DNA from: JAVVWB01 sp036652335
Lineage (GTDB): Bacteria; Synergistota; Synergistia; Synergistales; Synergistaceae
Direction of reading: 5' to 3'
DNA length: 64,000 bases
Assembly: GCA_036652335.1 (NCBI GenBank)
Contig: JAVVWB010000001.1
Location: 124,001 to 188,000, forward strand
This document shows positions 26,139 to 34,158 of this stretch, piece after piece. Within the stretch, counting starts at the first letter, position 1, and the number at the start of each line of letters is the position of its first letter. Made by a program: the position numbers and the translations under genes. The notes below the pieces were generated by a model. That model was not told the DNA's origin. It did not search any database and saw only the letters and a list, made by a program, of their open reading frames with translations.

Positions 26139-27299
26139 ATGTCAATATACTTAAACAACGCAGCTACAACATGGCCGAAACCGAAAGAAGTTGCGGACTC
26201 AGTATATGACTTCATGGTAAACCAAGGAGCAAACGTGGCAAGAGGTGCAGCAACAGAGCGTGACCTTGCGTCACTTGACAATGTATTCTCATGCAGACTT
26301 GCTATTGCAGAACTTATGGGTGGATATGACAAAGCGAACCCTAAATATGTAACATTTACACCAAATATAACAGAATCAATAAACACAATACTCAAAGGCA
26401 TAATAAAACCGGAAATGAGAATTGTAACCACATCAATGGAACACAACGCAGTAGTTCGCCCTCTTCGTAGATTAGAAGACACAGGAGTAAAAGCCGAATA
26501 CATACAGTGTAGTATGAAAGGGTATCTCTCACCTACATCACTTGACATAGCACTACAAGAGAAAACAGACCTAGTCATAATGTCACATTGTAGCAACGTA
26601 TGTGGTTCATTAAATGATATAGAAAAAATAGCAGAAGTATGTGCCAAACACAAAGTTCCACTAGTAATAGACAGCGCTCAAACAGCGGGAATTATACCAA
26701 TAAACATAGCAGATTTGGGTCTGTCGGCACTATGCTTTACCGGACACAAAGGACTATTTGGCCCACAAGGAGTAGGTGGAATAGTATGGAGTCCAAAATT
26801 TGCAGAACTTTGCGAACCTCTTATAGATGGTGGCACGGGCAGCTTCTCACACGAAGAACACCAGCCGACCCAACTACCGGATAAATTTGAATCTGGAACT
26901 CCGCCACTCCCTGCAATAGCAGGGCTACTTGCTTCTGTAAACTGGATAAAGAAAACAGGAATGACAGAAATAAGAGAAAAAGAAGAAAAACTGGGTCAAA
27001 GACTAGAAGATGGACTTCGTAAAATTAAAGGACTTCGTATTGCTGGCCCGGCAGAAGAAGACAAGAAATTACCTGTCTATGCTATAAACATCAAAAACAA
27101 AGATAATGCAATAATGGCAGCAGAACTATCTAATACATATGAAATAGAAAGTCGTCCCGGGCTACACTGTGCCCCTCTTGCACACAAAACATTAGGCACA
27201 TTCCCGGAGGGAGCACTTAGACTCTCCCCTAGCTACTTCAACACAGAAGAAGAAATAGATAAAACAATAGAAGCATTAGACAAACTAGCAAAGGAGTAA
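26139..27299 (+). CDS. Cysteine desulfurase family protein (class V aminotransferase fold), selenium-cluster type
   Basis: A 386-residue PLP enzyme: YLNNAATTWPKP at the N-terminus, SMEHNAVVRPL at about 104, DSAQTAGI at about 184, the PLP lysine in FTGHKGLFGPQG at about 206, and the catalytic cysteine in RPGLHCAPLAH at about 348. It releases sulfur from cysteine or selenium from selenocysteine as an enzyme-bound persulfide or selenide. Its position between yedF and selD, with 4-bp gaps on both sides, argues that its job here is supplying selenium for selenophosphate synthesis. That assignment is inference from context. Confidence 0.88.
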   Translation: MSIYLNNAATTWPKPKEVADSVYDFMVNQGANVARGAATERDLASLDNVFSCRLAIAELMGGYDKANPKYVTFTPNITESINTILKGIIKPEMRIVTTSMEHNAVVRPLRRLEDTGVKAEYIQCSMKGYLSPTSLDIALQEKTDLVIMSHCSNVCGSLNDIEKIAEVCAKHKVPLVIDSAQTAGIIPINIADLGLSALCFTGHKGLFGPQGVGGIVWSPKFAELCEPLIDGGTGSFSHEEHQPTQLPDKFESGTPPLPAIAGLLASVNWIKKTGMTEIREKEEKLGQRLEDGLRKIKGLRIAGPAEEDKKLPVYAINIKNKDNAIMAAELSNTYEIESRPGLHCAPLAHKTLGTFPEGALRLSPSYFNTEEEIDKTIEALDKLAKE

Positions 27300-27303
27300 A
27301 AAA

Positions 27304-28335
27304 ATGAGACTTACAGAACGTGCAAAAACAAGTGGCTGAGCCGCTAAAATAGCTCCGGCGGAGCTTGATAAAGTACTTAAAGACCTACCTGTATTTGAAA
27401 GTTCAAAGCTAATTGCGTCATGGAATGGTGGCGAAGATGCAGCACTCTGGGAAATAGACGAAGAGAGAATAGGTATACTAACAGTTGATTTTATTACGCC
27501 AGTAGTCGATGACCCTGAAAAATACGGAGAAATTGCAGCTGCTAATTCACTAAGTGACGTATATGCAATGGGCGGACGTCCAATAATTGCACTAAACGTC
27601 GTATGCTTTCCTACCTCATGTGAGCCACTAGAAGTACTAAAACAAATACTAAAAGGTGGAGCAGAAAAAGTAAAAGAAGCTCGTGCCATGTTGGCAGGTG
27701 GTCACAGTGTACAAGACGAAGAACCTAAATATGGACTTGTAGTCTTTGGAGAAGTAGAAAAGAAAAATATGTGGCAAGTAGGAACAGCAAAAGAGGGAGA
27801 CACCCTTATCCTCACAAAGCCAATAGGTACAGGAATAGCAGTAACCGCAATAAAAGCAGGACTATTTGACGAAAAAAATATAAAAATAGCAGAAGAAAAT
27901 ATGTGCAAGCTAAACTCAATTCCTCACAAACTCTCTGCAAAAATTAGAGGACTCGTCTCATCCTGTACAGACGTAACAGGTTTTGGGCTTGCAGGTCATG
28001 CACTAGACTTACCAGCTGAGGGAGTATCAGTTGAAATAGAAACAGAAAAACTTCCGCTACTTCCGGGGATAAAAGAAATGGGAGAAATAGGACTAATTCC
28101 GGCAGGCTTCTACAACAACAAAGCCCACTCTGGAGCTAGAGTAATGAACTGCTCACCTATGGGGCAATTTGCAGAAGACATAGCTTTTGACCCACAAACA
28201 TCAGGTGGGCTACTAATCTCAATAGCAAAAGAACACGAAGAAGAACTACTAAAAGAACTTCACGCAGGCGGATTTGAAAAGTCATGTGTAATAGGGCAAT
28301 TCGTCAAAGGAAACAGAACACTCATACTTAAATAA
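27304..28335 (+). CDS. selD: Selenide, water dikinase (selenophosphate synthetase), itself a selenoprotein with in-frame UGA
   Basis: A 343-residue SelD when the TGA at 27337-27339 is read as selenocysteine (codon 12, in KTSG-U-AAK). The frame is otherwise open and collinear with SelD: NGGEDAALW at about 42, LSDVYAMGGRP at about 83, GGHSV at about 136, SSCTDVTGFGLAGHA at about 219 and FDPQTSGG at about 297. The residue after SG is Cys or Sec in the family and acts in catalysis. A hairpin starts 11 bases after the UGA. It makes selenophosphate from selenide and ATP. A gene model starting at the next methionine would lose the catalytic N-terminus. It ends the yedF-desulfurase-selD operon. Confidence 0.95.
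27351..27365 (+). promoter_or_regulatory. Bacterial SECIS-type hairpin of selD
   Basis: AGCTCC-GGC-GGAGCT forms a perfect 6-bp stem with a G at the loop start, beginning 11 bases after the UGA at 27337-27339. This fits the spacing and loop rule for bacterial SECIS elements bound by SelB. Confidence 0.75.
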
Positions 28336-28336
28336 A

Positions 28337-28368
28337 AAGATAGGGCCAAAAAGCCCTATCTTTTTTTA
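28337..28368. terminator. Intrinsic terminator after selD
   Basis: AAAGATAGGGC pairs with GCCCTATCTTT around a short A-rich loop, with T-run and A-run flanks usable from both directions. Confidence 0.88.
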
Positions 28369-28372
28369 CTTA

Positions 28373-28588
28373 CTAAACTTTATGGAATTCTGAAAACTCA
28401 AGACCTCTCTCTTCAACAATGCTTTTAACTTCACTCTCTAATTCGCAAGGATAAGAACAAGCTAAACCACAACTTGCAGAAATTTCTCTTGGGACAGGTA
28501 CAATTTTAACCTGATACCCCAAAGACCTAAAAGTTTTCTCAAAAGCCAAAGCGGAATGAGTGGTATCAAAAGAAACAAAACACTTCAT
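28373..28588 (-). CDS. DUF3343 (putative Se/S carrier-like) small protein
   Basis: A 71-residue protein with the DUF3343 pattern: N-terminal beta strand, FEKTFRSLGYQVKIVPVPR, then the cysteine motif SASCGLACSYPC. Family members occur next to selenium genes and are annotated as putative Se/S carriers, consistent with its place immediately beside selD, though convergent to it. The start is ATG 28588 with AGAGG 7 bases upstream. Biochemical role unproven. Confidence 0.82.
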   Translation of the reverse strand: MKCFVSFDTTHSALAFEKTFRSLGYQVKIVPVPREISASCGLACSYPCELESEVKSIVEERGLEFSEFHKV

Positions 28589-28713
28589 AGTAAAACCTCT
28601 TTACGTAAAAAATTGAATGAGCTGATTATACACGTAAAAAGAAAAACTCTCTATATTGTGAAAATGATAAATGTAATATAATAGTAAAATTATACAAGCT
28701 TGGAGGGTGAACA

Positions 28714-29376
28714 ATGCCTATATGGGACATAATAGGGCCTGTAATGATAGGTCCGTCATCAAGCCACACAGCAGGAGCAGTAAGACTCGGTAAAATGGCT
28801 CTTCTGTGCAATGGAAACGATATAAAAAAAGTTGACATATATATGAGAGGGAGCTTTGCTACCACGGGAAGTGGACATGGCACAGACAAAGCTCTTGTAG
28901 CGGGTTTGCTTGGCTTTGAACCAGATGACCCAAGAGTAAGAAACAGCTTTGACATTGCAACAGAAAATGGCATGGACTTTAGCTTCTACACGGAAGACGT
29001 AGACGGAGCACACCCTAACTCTGTAAGGTTTGTAATAACAAACAATGATTCAAAAAAAGAAATAATAGGCTCATCTGTTGGTGGAGGAGCAATAAATTTA
29101 GAAGAGTTAGATGGTTTTAGAATAGACATATCAGGCACACTTCCTGTCGTAATAATAATAAACAAAGATGTGCATGGTGTTGTTGGAGCTGTAACCTCAT
29201 ACCTCTCTTCTCATGACATAAACATAGCTACAATGAAATTACAGCGCAATGCAAGAGGTGGGCTTGCCACAATGGTAATAGAAGTAGACAAAGCAGGATC
29301 CTCAGTAACATTAGAAGAAATAACAGCATCACATAAGGCAATAGTAAAAGCTATAGGGATAAAGGAGATAGACTAA
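28714..29376 (+). CDS. sdaAB: L-serine dehydratase, beta subunit
   Basis: A 220-residue subunit of the Fe-S L-serine dehydratase. It has the N-terminal SSHTAGAVRLG and GSFATTGSGHGTD motifs and a C-terminal ACT domain (about 145-217; VVGAVTSYLSSHDINIATM). Together with the alpha chain it deaminates serine to pyruvate and ammonia using an oxygen-sensitive [4Fe-4S] cluster. The stop overlaps the alpha-subunit start (TAATG). The good GGAGGG site makes the ATG at 28714 secure. Confidence 0.93.
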   Translation: MPIWDIIGPVMIGPSSSHTAGAVRLGKMALLCNGNDIKKVDIYMRGSFATTGSGHGTDKALVAGLLGFEPDDPRVRNSFDIATENGMDFSFYTEDVDGAHPNSVRFVITNNDSKKEIIGSSVGGGAINLEELDGFRIDISGTLPVVIIINKDVHGVVGAVTSYLSSHDINIATMKLQRNARGGLATMVIEVDKAGSSVTLEEITASHKAIVKAIGIKEID

Positions 29377-30263
29377 TGAGATCGATAACAGAAATAATCT
29401 CACTTGCTAAGGGGAAAAATATATCTCTGCCAGAAGCAATACTACACCTTGAAACAGAAGCCACGGGTCTCTCTCGTGAAGAAATAAAAGAAAAAATACA
29501 TTCAAGACTAATGGACATGGAACAATCTGTAAAAGAAGCAGAAGAAAATAAATTGCCCTGTAAATTGGTACTAAACAAAGGAAAACAAATAAGAAACTAT
29601 GCAGAAAAAAATAAAACCCTATCGGGAAGCTTCGTAATAAAAGCCTCCGAAATTGCAATAGAAGTTGCCTCTTACAATGCGACAATGGGAAGAATAGTAG
29701 CTGCACCTACTGCTGGAAGTTGCGGAATACTACCAGGACTTCTATTTGCTTGGAAAAAATTAAATGCAACGGGAACAAAAGAAGAAATAGATGAAAAATT
29801 AACAAACGCACTCATCATAGCAGGTGCTGTAGGAGAAGTAATAGCAGAACGTGCTACTCTAGCAGGAGCAGAGGGAGGGTGCCAGGCAGAATGTGGAGCT
29901 GCAACAGCAATGGCATCTGCTTCTCTTGTATATCTACAAGGTGGTAATGAGGAACAGCTAGAAAACGCCGTATCTCTCACACTGAAATCAATCCTCGGCT
30001 TAGTCTGTGACCCAGTAGGAGGACTTGTAGAAGTCCCATGTATAAAAAGAAATGGAATGTTATGTTCCATGGGGGCGTTATCTGCTGACATGGCACTTGC
30101 CGGTATTGTCTCTATAATACCAGCTGATGAAGTCATAGACACAATGTCATCAGTAGGGAAATCAATGCCTGCTACACTAAGAGAAACAGCACTAGGTGGA
30201 CTTGCTGTAACTCCAACTGCAAAAAGACTCATAAACAACCTAAAAAATAAATGCAATTCATAA
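29376..30263 (+). CDS. sdaAA: L-serine dehydratase, alpha subunit
   Basis: A 295-residue alpha chain with the conserved APTAGSCGILPG block around 109, GCQAECGAATAMAS around 168, DPVGGLVEVPC around 211 and the C-terminal TPTAKRL region. Three of these blocks carry cysteines that can ligate the [4Fe-4S] cluster. It completes serine dehydratase with the overlapping sdaAB gene. The 3' end overlaps the next gene by 13 bp, so the ECF component is translationally coupled. Confidence 0.93.
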   Translation: MRSITEIISLAKGKNISLPEAILHLETEATGLSREEIKEKIHSRLMDMEQSVKEAEENKLPCKLVLNKGKQIRNYAEKNKTLSGSFVIKASEIAIEVASYNATMGRIVAAPTAGSCGILPGLLFAWKKLNATGTKEEIDEKLTNALIIAGAVGEVIAERATLAGAEGGCQAECGAATAMASASLVYLQGGNEEQLENAVSLTLKSILGLVCDPVGGLVEVPCIKRNGMLCSMGALSADMALAGIVSIIPADEVIDTMSSVGKSMPATLRETALGGLAVTPTAKRLINNLKNKCNS

Positions 30264-30784
30264 GGTTATCAAACACACAAAGTACAGTAATAAGCTCCTT
30301 GCTAATAGCGATAGGAGTTGTATTGCCAATGATATGCCAACTAACAGGCACAAATGCGATAGGCAGAATGTTGCTTCCCATGTTTCTTCCTGTAATACTT
30401 GGGTCACTTCTACTACCTAGAAAATTTGCAATTATTATTGCTTTGATGACCCCAATAATGAATAACATCTTAAAAGGTTTGCCCCCTGTCCCCTTACTCT
30501 ACTTTATCACCTTAGAATTGGGTATATATGCCCTTGTTGCAAATTTTCTAAGAGATAAACTACAAATGAGACTTACAATACTAATATCTTTTATATTAGG
30601 AAGAGGGTTCTACATAATAGCTCTTCTTTTTGTGGTAAAAATAATGGGACTTCATATAGACAATGTGCTATTCTATTCATTATTGATGGCTGTACCTGTA
30701 TCAATACCGGCAATAATACTTCAAATAATTTTTGTCCCTATGATATATAACAAAAGTGTAATGGTATTAAACAGTGGAAGATAA
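30251..30784 (+). CDS. ECF-transporter S-component-like membrane protein
   Basis: A 177-residue hydrophobic protein with about five to six transmembrane helices and the LPMFLPVILGSLLLPRK and PIMNNILKGLPPVP segments, typical of one ECF S-component family. The substrate is unassigned. It overlaps sdaAA at its start and the DUF1893 gene at its end, so it belongs to the serine dehydratase operon. A substrate related to amino-acid or vitamin supply is possible, but nothing in the sequence proves it. No ECF A1/A2/T genes are near, implying use of a shared energising module. Confidence 0.7.
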   Translation: MQFIRLSNTQSTVISSLLIAIGVVLPMICQLTGTNAIGRMLLPMFLPVILGSLLLPRKFAIIIALMTPIMNNILKGLPPVPLLYFITLELGIYALVANFLRDKLQMRLTILISFILGRGFYIIALLFVVKIMGLHIDNVLFYSLLMAVPVSIPAIILQIIFVPMIYNKSVMVLNSGR

Positions 30785-31211
30785 AGAAATAAAAGTAATA
30801 GAAAAGCTTGAAAAGTCAAATGACACACTAATTGCAATGAGAGAAGAAATCTACTATATAGCTTCAGGGCTTGGTGTTAAACCTATAATTGAACCTATGA
30901 GAGAAAATAAAAATTTCTTTGAAAATGCCTTTGTAGCAGACAAAGTAATAGGAAAGGGCGCTTCTCTCCTACTTGTGCTGTCTAAAGCAAAATTTGTATA
31001 TGGAAATATCATGAGTACAAATGCAAAAGAAGTTCTTTCCTCAAATGGTATAAAATACAGCTTCAAAACAGAAGTGCCTTATATCAAAAACAGAGCAGGA
31101 GACGGTATCTGTCCACTTGAACAGAGTGTTATTTCTACAGATGACCCTGCCCAAGCATTTGTTAAAATAGAAAACACGATAAAAAACTTAATGGCAAATA
31201 AAAATAAATAA
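30774..31211 (+). CDS. DUF1893 domain protein (cytidine-deaminase-like fold)
   Basis: A 145-residue protein with an N-terminal helix (1-50) and the DUF1893 core: IGKGASLLLVLSKAKFVYG, NAKEVLSSNGIKYS, VPYIKNR and DGICPLEQSV. The family is small, with a deaminase-like fold, and has no assigned reaction. GTG 30774 overlaps the 3' end of the S-component gene by 11 bp, indicating coupled translation. Confidence 0.78.
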   Translation: MEDKEIKVIEKLEKSNDTLIAMREEIYYIASGLGVKPIIEPMRENKNFFENAFVADKVIGKGASLLLVLSKAKFVYGNIMSTNAKEVLSSNGIKYSFKTEVPYIKNRAGDGICPLEQSVISTDDPAQAFVKIENTIKNLMANKNK

Positions 31212-31223
31212 AGTGGTGAAAAA

Positions 31224-32384
31224 ATGATAGCATTACTAATATATTCTGTATTTACCTTAATAATTGTCTACTCAAACAGATACATACTAAAAAAGTTGAA
31301 AATAATAAATGACAACCTGACTAAATCAGTGCAACCATGGAAATTAAAAGCAGGACTCTATGCTTTTACATTTATGCTTTACTGTATGCTTACTCACTAT
31401 ATCTTCTTTCCAGGAAAAGCTTTTTGCACACCATTTCAACTACTTATGACATTGGCAACAAGTTCTTATACATATATGTTTTTTCTATTTGTTGTAGTTG
31501 ATATATCCAAATACATTGTAAAAAGAAAAGAGCTTACTATTAGTCACAAGGAACTTTTAACCAAGATATATCAAAACGGAATAACAGTATGTGTAATAGC
31601 TTTATTACTTTCTTGTTATGGAATGTGGAATGCTAACCACATAGCAGAAACTCACTATAATTTAAAAATTGCGAAATCTGCGGATTACGAAAATATAAAG
31701 ATTGCCATGATATCAGACTTGCAAATTGGTTCTGCAATAAGAGAAAACAGAATTAAAAAACTTCGAGAAAAGCTAGTTGCGGAAAATCCTGATATTCTCT
31801 TAATCAATGGCAAACTAATCTCAAGAACAACAAGCCAAAAAAGATTTTTGACATTTTTGCAAGAAATAAAAAAAGTGGAAGCACCTCTTGGTAAATACTA
31901 CATCCTTACAGACGAGAACGAACCACTTATAAGTGAAAGAAAAATACAAGACTTAATGAGTGCAGTCGGCATAATGCCCCTTAAAAACAAATGCATCCAA
32001 AAAGATGGAATTTACATAGCAGGAATAGAGTCTTTCCGTACAGAAACAGATTTAAGAGACATACATTATGGGCTAGACTCTTGGAAACCACTCATAGTTA
32101 TTACAAACGAGTCAATTGACAAAGATACATTAAAAAAATTGGGAGTAAGCTTGTTACTTCGTTCTCAAGGCAGTGAAAAAGTAATGTTTCCTATAAATCT
32201 AATTACAGCACCTCTGTCTTACAAGTCCTACGGTAAAACAATGAAAGGTAACACAATAAAGATAGTAACTTCCGGGTGTGGGACGAGAGAATTTCCTATT
32301 AGAGTAAAAGGTAAAAATGAGATAATTTACATTGATATTACCTTTACAGGGGACACTACATCAGCAGAAGAAAACTCATTATAA
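31224..32384 (+). CDS. Membrane-anchored metallophosphoesterase relative that has lost nearly all metal ligands
   Basis: A 386-residue protein with an N-terminal membrane domain of about four helices (about 1-20, 43-62, 72-92, 118-136) and a C-terminal domain collinear with the YkuE/YaeI metallophosphoesterases. The expected motifs are replaced: SDLHLG reads SDLQIG (D165 kept, Q167), GD reads GK (K197), GNHD reads TDEN (230-232), SHQP reads TNES (N295) and GHTH reads SQGS (315-317). The framework between motifs is preserved and the frame is open, so this looks like a maintained non-enzymatic protein rather than a decaying gene. It ends the serine dehydratase run, 12 bp after DUF1893. Confidence 0.75.
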   Translation: MIALLIYSVFTLIIVYSNRYILKKLKIINDNLTKSVQPWKLKAGLYAFTFMLYCMLTHYIFFPGKAFCTPFQLLMTLATSSYTYMFFLFVVVDISKYIVKRKELTISHKELLTKIYQNGITVCVIALLLSCYGMWNANHIAETHYNLKIAKSADYENIKIAMISDLQIGSAIRENRIKKLREKLVAENPDILLINGKLISRTTSQKRFLTFLQEIKKVEAPLGKYYILTDENEPLISERKIQDLMSAVGIMPLKNKCIQKDGIYIAGIESFRTETDLRDIHYGLDSWKPLIVITNESIDKDTLKKLGVSLLLRSQGSEKVMFPINLITAPLSYKSYGKTMKGNTIKIVTSGCGTREFPIRVKGKNEIIYIDITFTGDTTSAEENSL

Positions 32385-32389
32385 AAACA

Positions 32390-32425
32390 TAAAAATAGCC
32401 GAGGTTATCCTCGGCTATTTTTATA
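32390..32425. terminator. Bidirectional terminator between the metallophosphoesterase relative and ugd
   Basis: AAAAATAGCCGAGG pairs perfectly with CCTCGGCTATTTTT around a TTAT loop. It serves both convergent units, including the end of the arn operon. Confidence 0.9.
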
Positions 32426-32436
32426 TAATAAGCGAA

Positions 32437-33771
32437 TTATTTACTTAAAGGACGTAGATGTCTTCCAATACAGTAATACTCAAAACCTAAATTTTTCATA
32501 GTTTCTGGATCATAAATATTACGTCCGTCTATTACGATTTTCTTTCTCATAAGAGGTGCAAGCTTAGCCCAATCTAACTCCTTAAATTCTGGCCACTCTG
32601 TAACGAGGACTGCACAATCTGCTTCTTTTAACATATCCTCAATGTTTTTTGCGTATTTTACACCATCAGGGAGCCACAGAGGCGCTTGTTCCATTGCTAC
32701 AGGGTCGTAGGCATGTACGGAAGCACCGGCCTTTAAAAGCCCCTCTATGAGTGTAATTGCAGGAGCCGCTCTCATATCGTCTGTTTGAGGTTTGAAAGCA
32801 AGTCCAAGTAGTACGATTTTAAGATTTGAAAGGTTCTGTCCAAATCTCTCTTCGACAATTGAGTTCAAGACTTTCTTCTGCTTATTGTTTACTTCTTCTA
32901 TTGCTTTTGCCAAAGTCATATCAATACCGAAATCGTCTCCTATATGACTTAATGCTTGTACGTCTTTAGGGAAACATGAGCCACCATAGCCACAACCTGC
33001 GTTGAGGAAGTAAGTTCCTATTCTTCTATCAGAGGCAATACCATCTTTAATTGCCAATATATCAGCTCCGACTTTATCACAAAGAGCGGAAATCTCGTTC
33101 ATAAAACTAATGCGTGAAGCAAGCATTGTATTTGCTGCGTACTTTGTAATTTCTGCCGAAATTGGGTCCATAATAAAAATCTTATCTTCTGAAGCAAAGG
33201 GCTTGTAAAGCTCTCTCATCACTGACTTTGCCTCTTCTGAACGAGCTCCTACGACAACTCTGTCTGGGTGGAGACAATCTTCTATTGCCATACCCTCTTT
33301 CAAAAATTCTGGGTTTGAAAGTATTTCAAGATTGATGTCGAGGTTGCGGTAAGATAGATGTTTCTGAATCCTGTTGCAAAGAAGTGTGCCTGTACCTACA
33401 GGAACAGTAGACTTTACAACTATAAAGCAAGAGTGATTTATTGATTCTCCAATGCTATCTAAAGCAGCAAGTACCTGTGAGAGGTCAGCACTGCCATCTG
33501 ATGCAGGTGGTGTTCCTACTGCGATAAAACAGAGCTTTGTAGTGTCTTTTAAGCCATCTGCTACATCTGTGGAAAAAGTAAGTCTTCCCTCTGCGTGATT
33601 ACTTATTACTAAATCTTCAAGTCCCGGTTCATAAATGGGGATAATACCATTTTTGAGATTTTCTATTTTCTTTTTGTCAATGTCTATACATGATACGTTG
33701 TTTCCCTTTTCTGCAAAACACGTTGCAGTTACAAGGCCTACATAGCCTGTTCCTATTACACAAATATCCAT
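32437..33771 (-). CDS. ugd: UDP-glucose 6-dehydrogenase
   Basis: A 444-residue enzyme with the N-terminal Rossmann motif GTGYVGLV, the central STVPVGTG, and the catalytic GCGYGGSCFPKD with its active cysteine at about 261, then the C-terminal UDP-binding domain (VTEWPEF). It oxidises UDP-glucose twice to UDP-glucuronate, the first committed substrate for L-Ara4N. It is the last gene of the minus-strand arn operon, 12 bp after the ArnE-like gene, so precursor supply is tied to lipid A modification. Confidence 0.95.
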   Translation of the reverse strand: MDICVIGTGYVGLVTATCFAEKGNNVSCIDIDKKKIENLKNGIIPIYEPGLEDLVISNHAEGRLTFSTDVADGLKDTTKLCFIAVGTPPASDGSADLSQVLAALDSIGESINHSCFIVVKSTVPVGTGTLLCNRIQKHLSYRNLDINLEILSNPEFLKEGMAIEDCLHPDRVVVGARSEEAKSVMRELYKPFASEDKIFIMDPISAEITKYAANTMLASRISFMNEISALCDKVGADILAIKDGIASDRRIGTYFLNAGCGYGGSCFPKDVQALSHIGDDFGIDMTLAKAIEEVNNKQKKVLNSIVEERFGQNLSNLKIVLLGLAFKPQTDDMRAAPAITLIEGLLKAGASVHAYDPVAMEQAPLWLPDGVKYAKNIEDMLKEADCAVLVTEWPEFKELDWAKLAPLMRKKIVIDGRNIYDPETMKNLGFEYYCIGRHLRPLSK

Positions 33772-33783
33772 GAGAACTCTCCT

Positions 33784-34158
33784 CTAATTAGATTTTATAG
33801 TGAGTAATGTTATTCCCAGAAGTATAAAAGCCATTCCGGCAACTCTCATTACTGTGATATTTTCTTTAAATACAAAAAGTCCGACGAATAGTAATATTAG
33901 ATAAACAATACCGGACATTAAAGGGTAAGCTAAAGTTAAATCTGTTCGTGAAAGGGCTCCTGCCATAAAGAAAAAGGATATACCAAACATTCCTAATCCC
34001 AATACAATCCATGGGTTTAAAAGTATTCGCAAAAAAGCACCGATTATCCCAGATGTTACCATTGTGCTGTCTCCGCCGTAGGCATGCTTCATTATTGTAC
34101 TGCCAAGTGCGTTGGTTACAGCAGAAGAAAGTATAAGAACTAAACTAATTTTATCCAT
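33784..34158 (-). CDS. arnE: ArnE/SMR-like flippase subunit
   Basis: A 124-residue, four-helix membrane protein of the EamA/SMR type. In enterobacteria ArnE and ArnF together flip undecaprenyl-phosphate-L-Ara4N across the inner membrane. Only one such gene lies in this operon, so it may act as a homodimer or with a partner encoded elsewhere. It starts right after the arnD stop behind AGGAGG. Assignment as ArnE rests mainly on context, because SMR-like proteins are hard to tell apart. Confidence 0.75.
   Translation of the reverse strand: MDKISLVLILSSAVTNALGSTIMKHAYGGDSTMVTSGIIGAFLRILLNPWIVLGLGMFGISFFFMAGALSRTDLTLAYPLMSGIVYLILLFVGLFVFKENITVMRVAGMAFILLGITLLTIKSN

Noticed and set aside
27337..27339. 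TGA in selD as a pseudogene-making stop
   Set aside because: Position, surrounding SG-U-A motif and the following hairpin all match known selenocysteine-containing SelD proteins, and the rest of the frame is intact.
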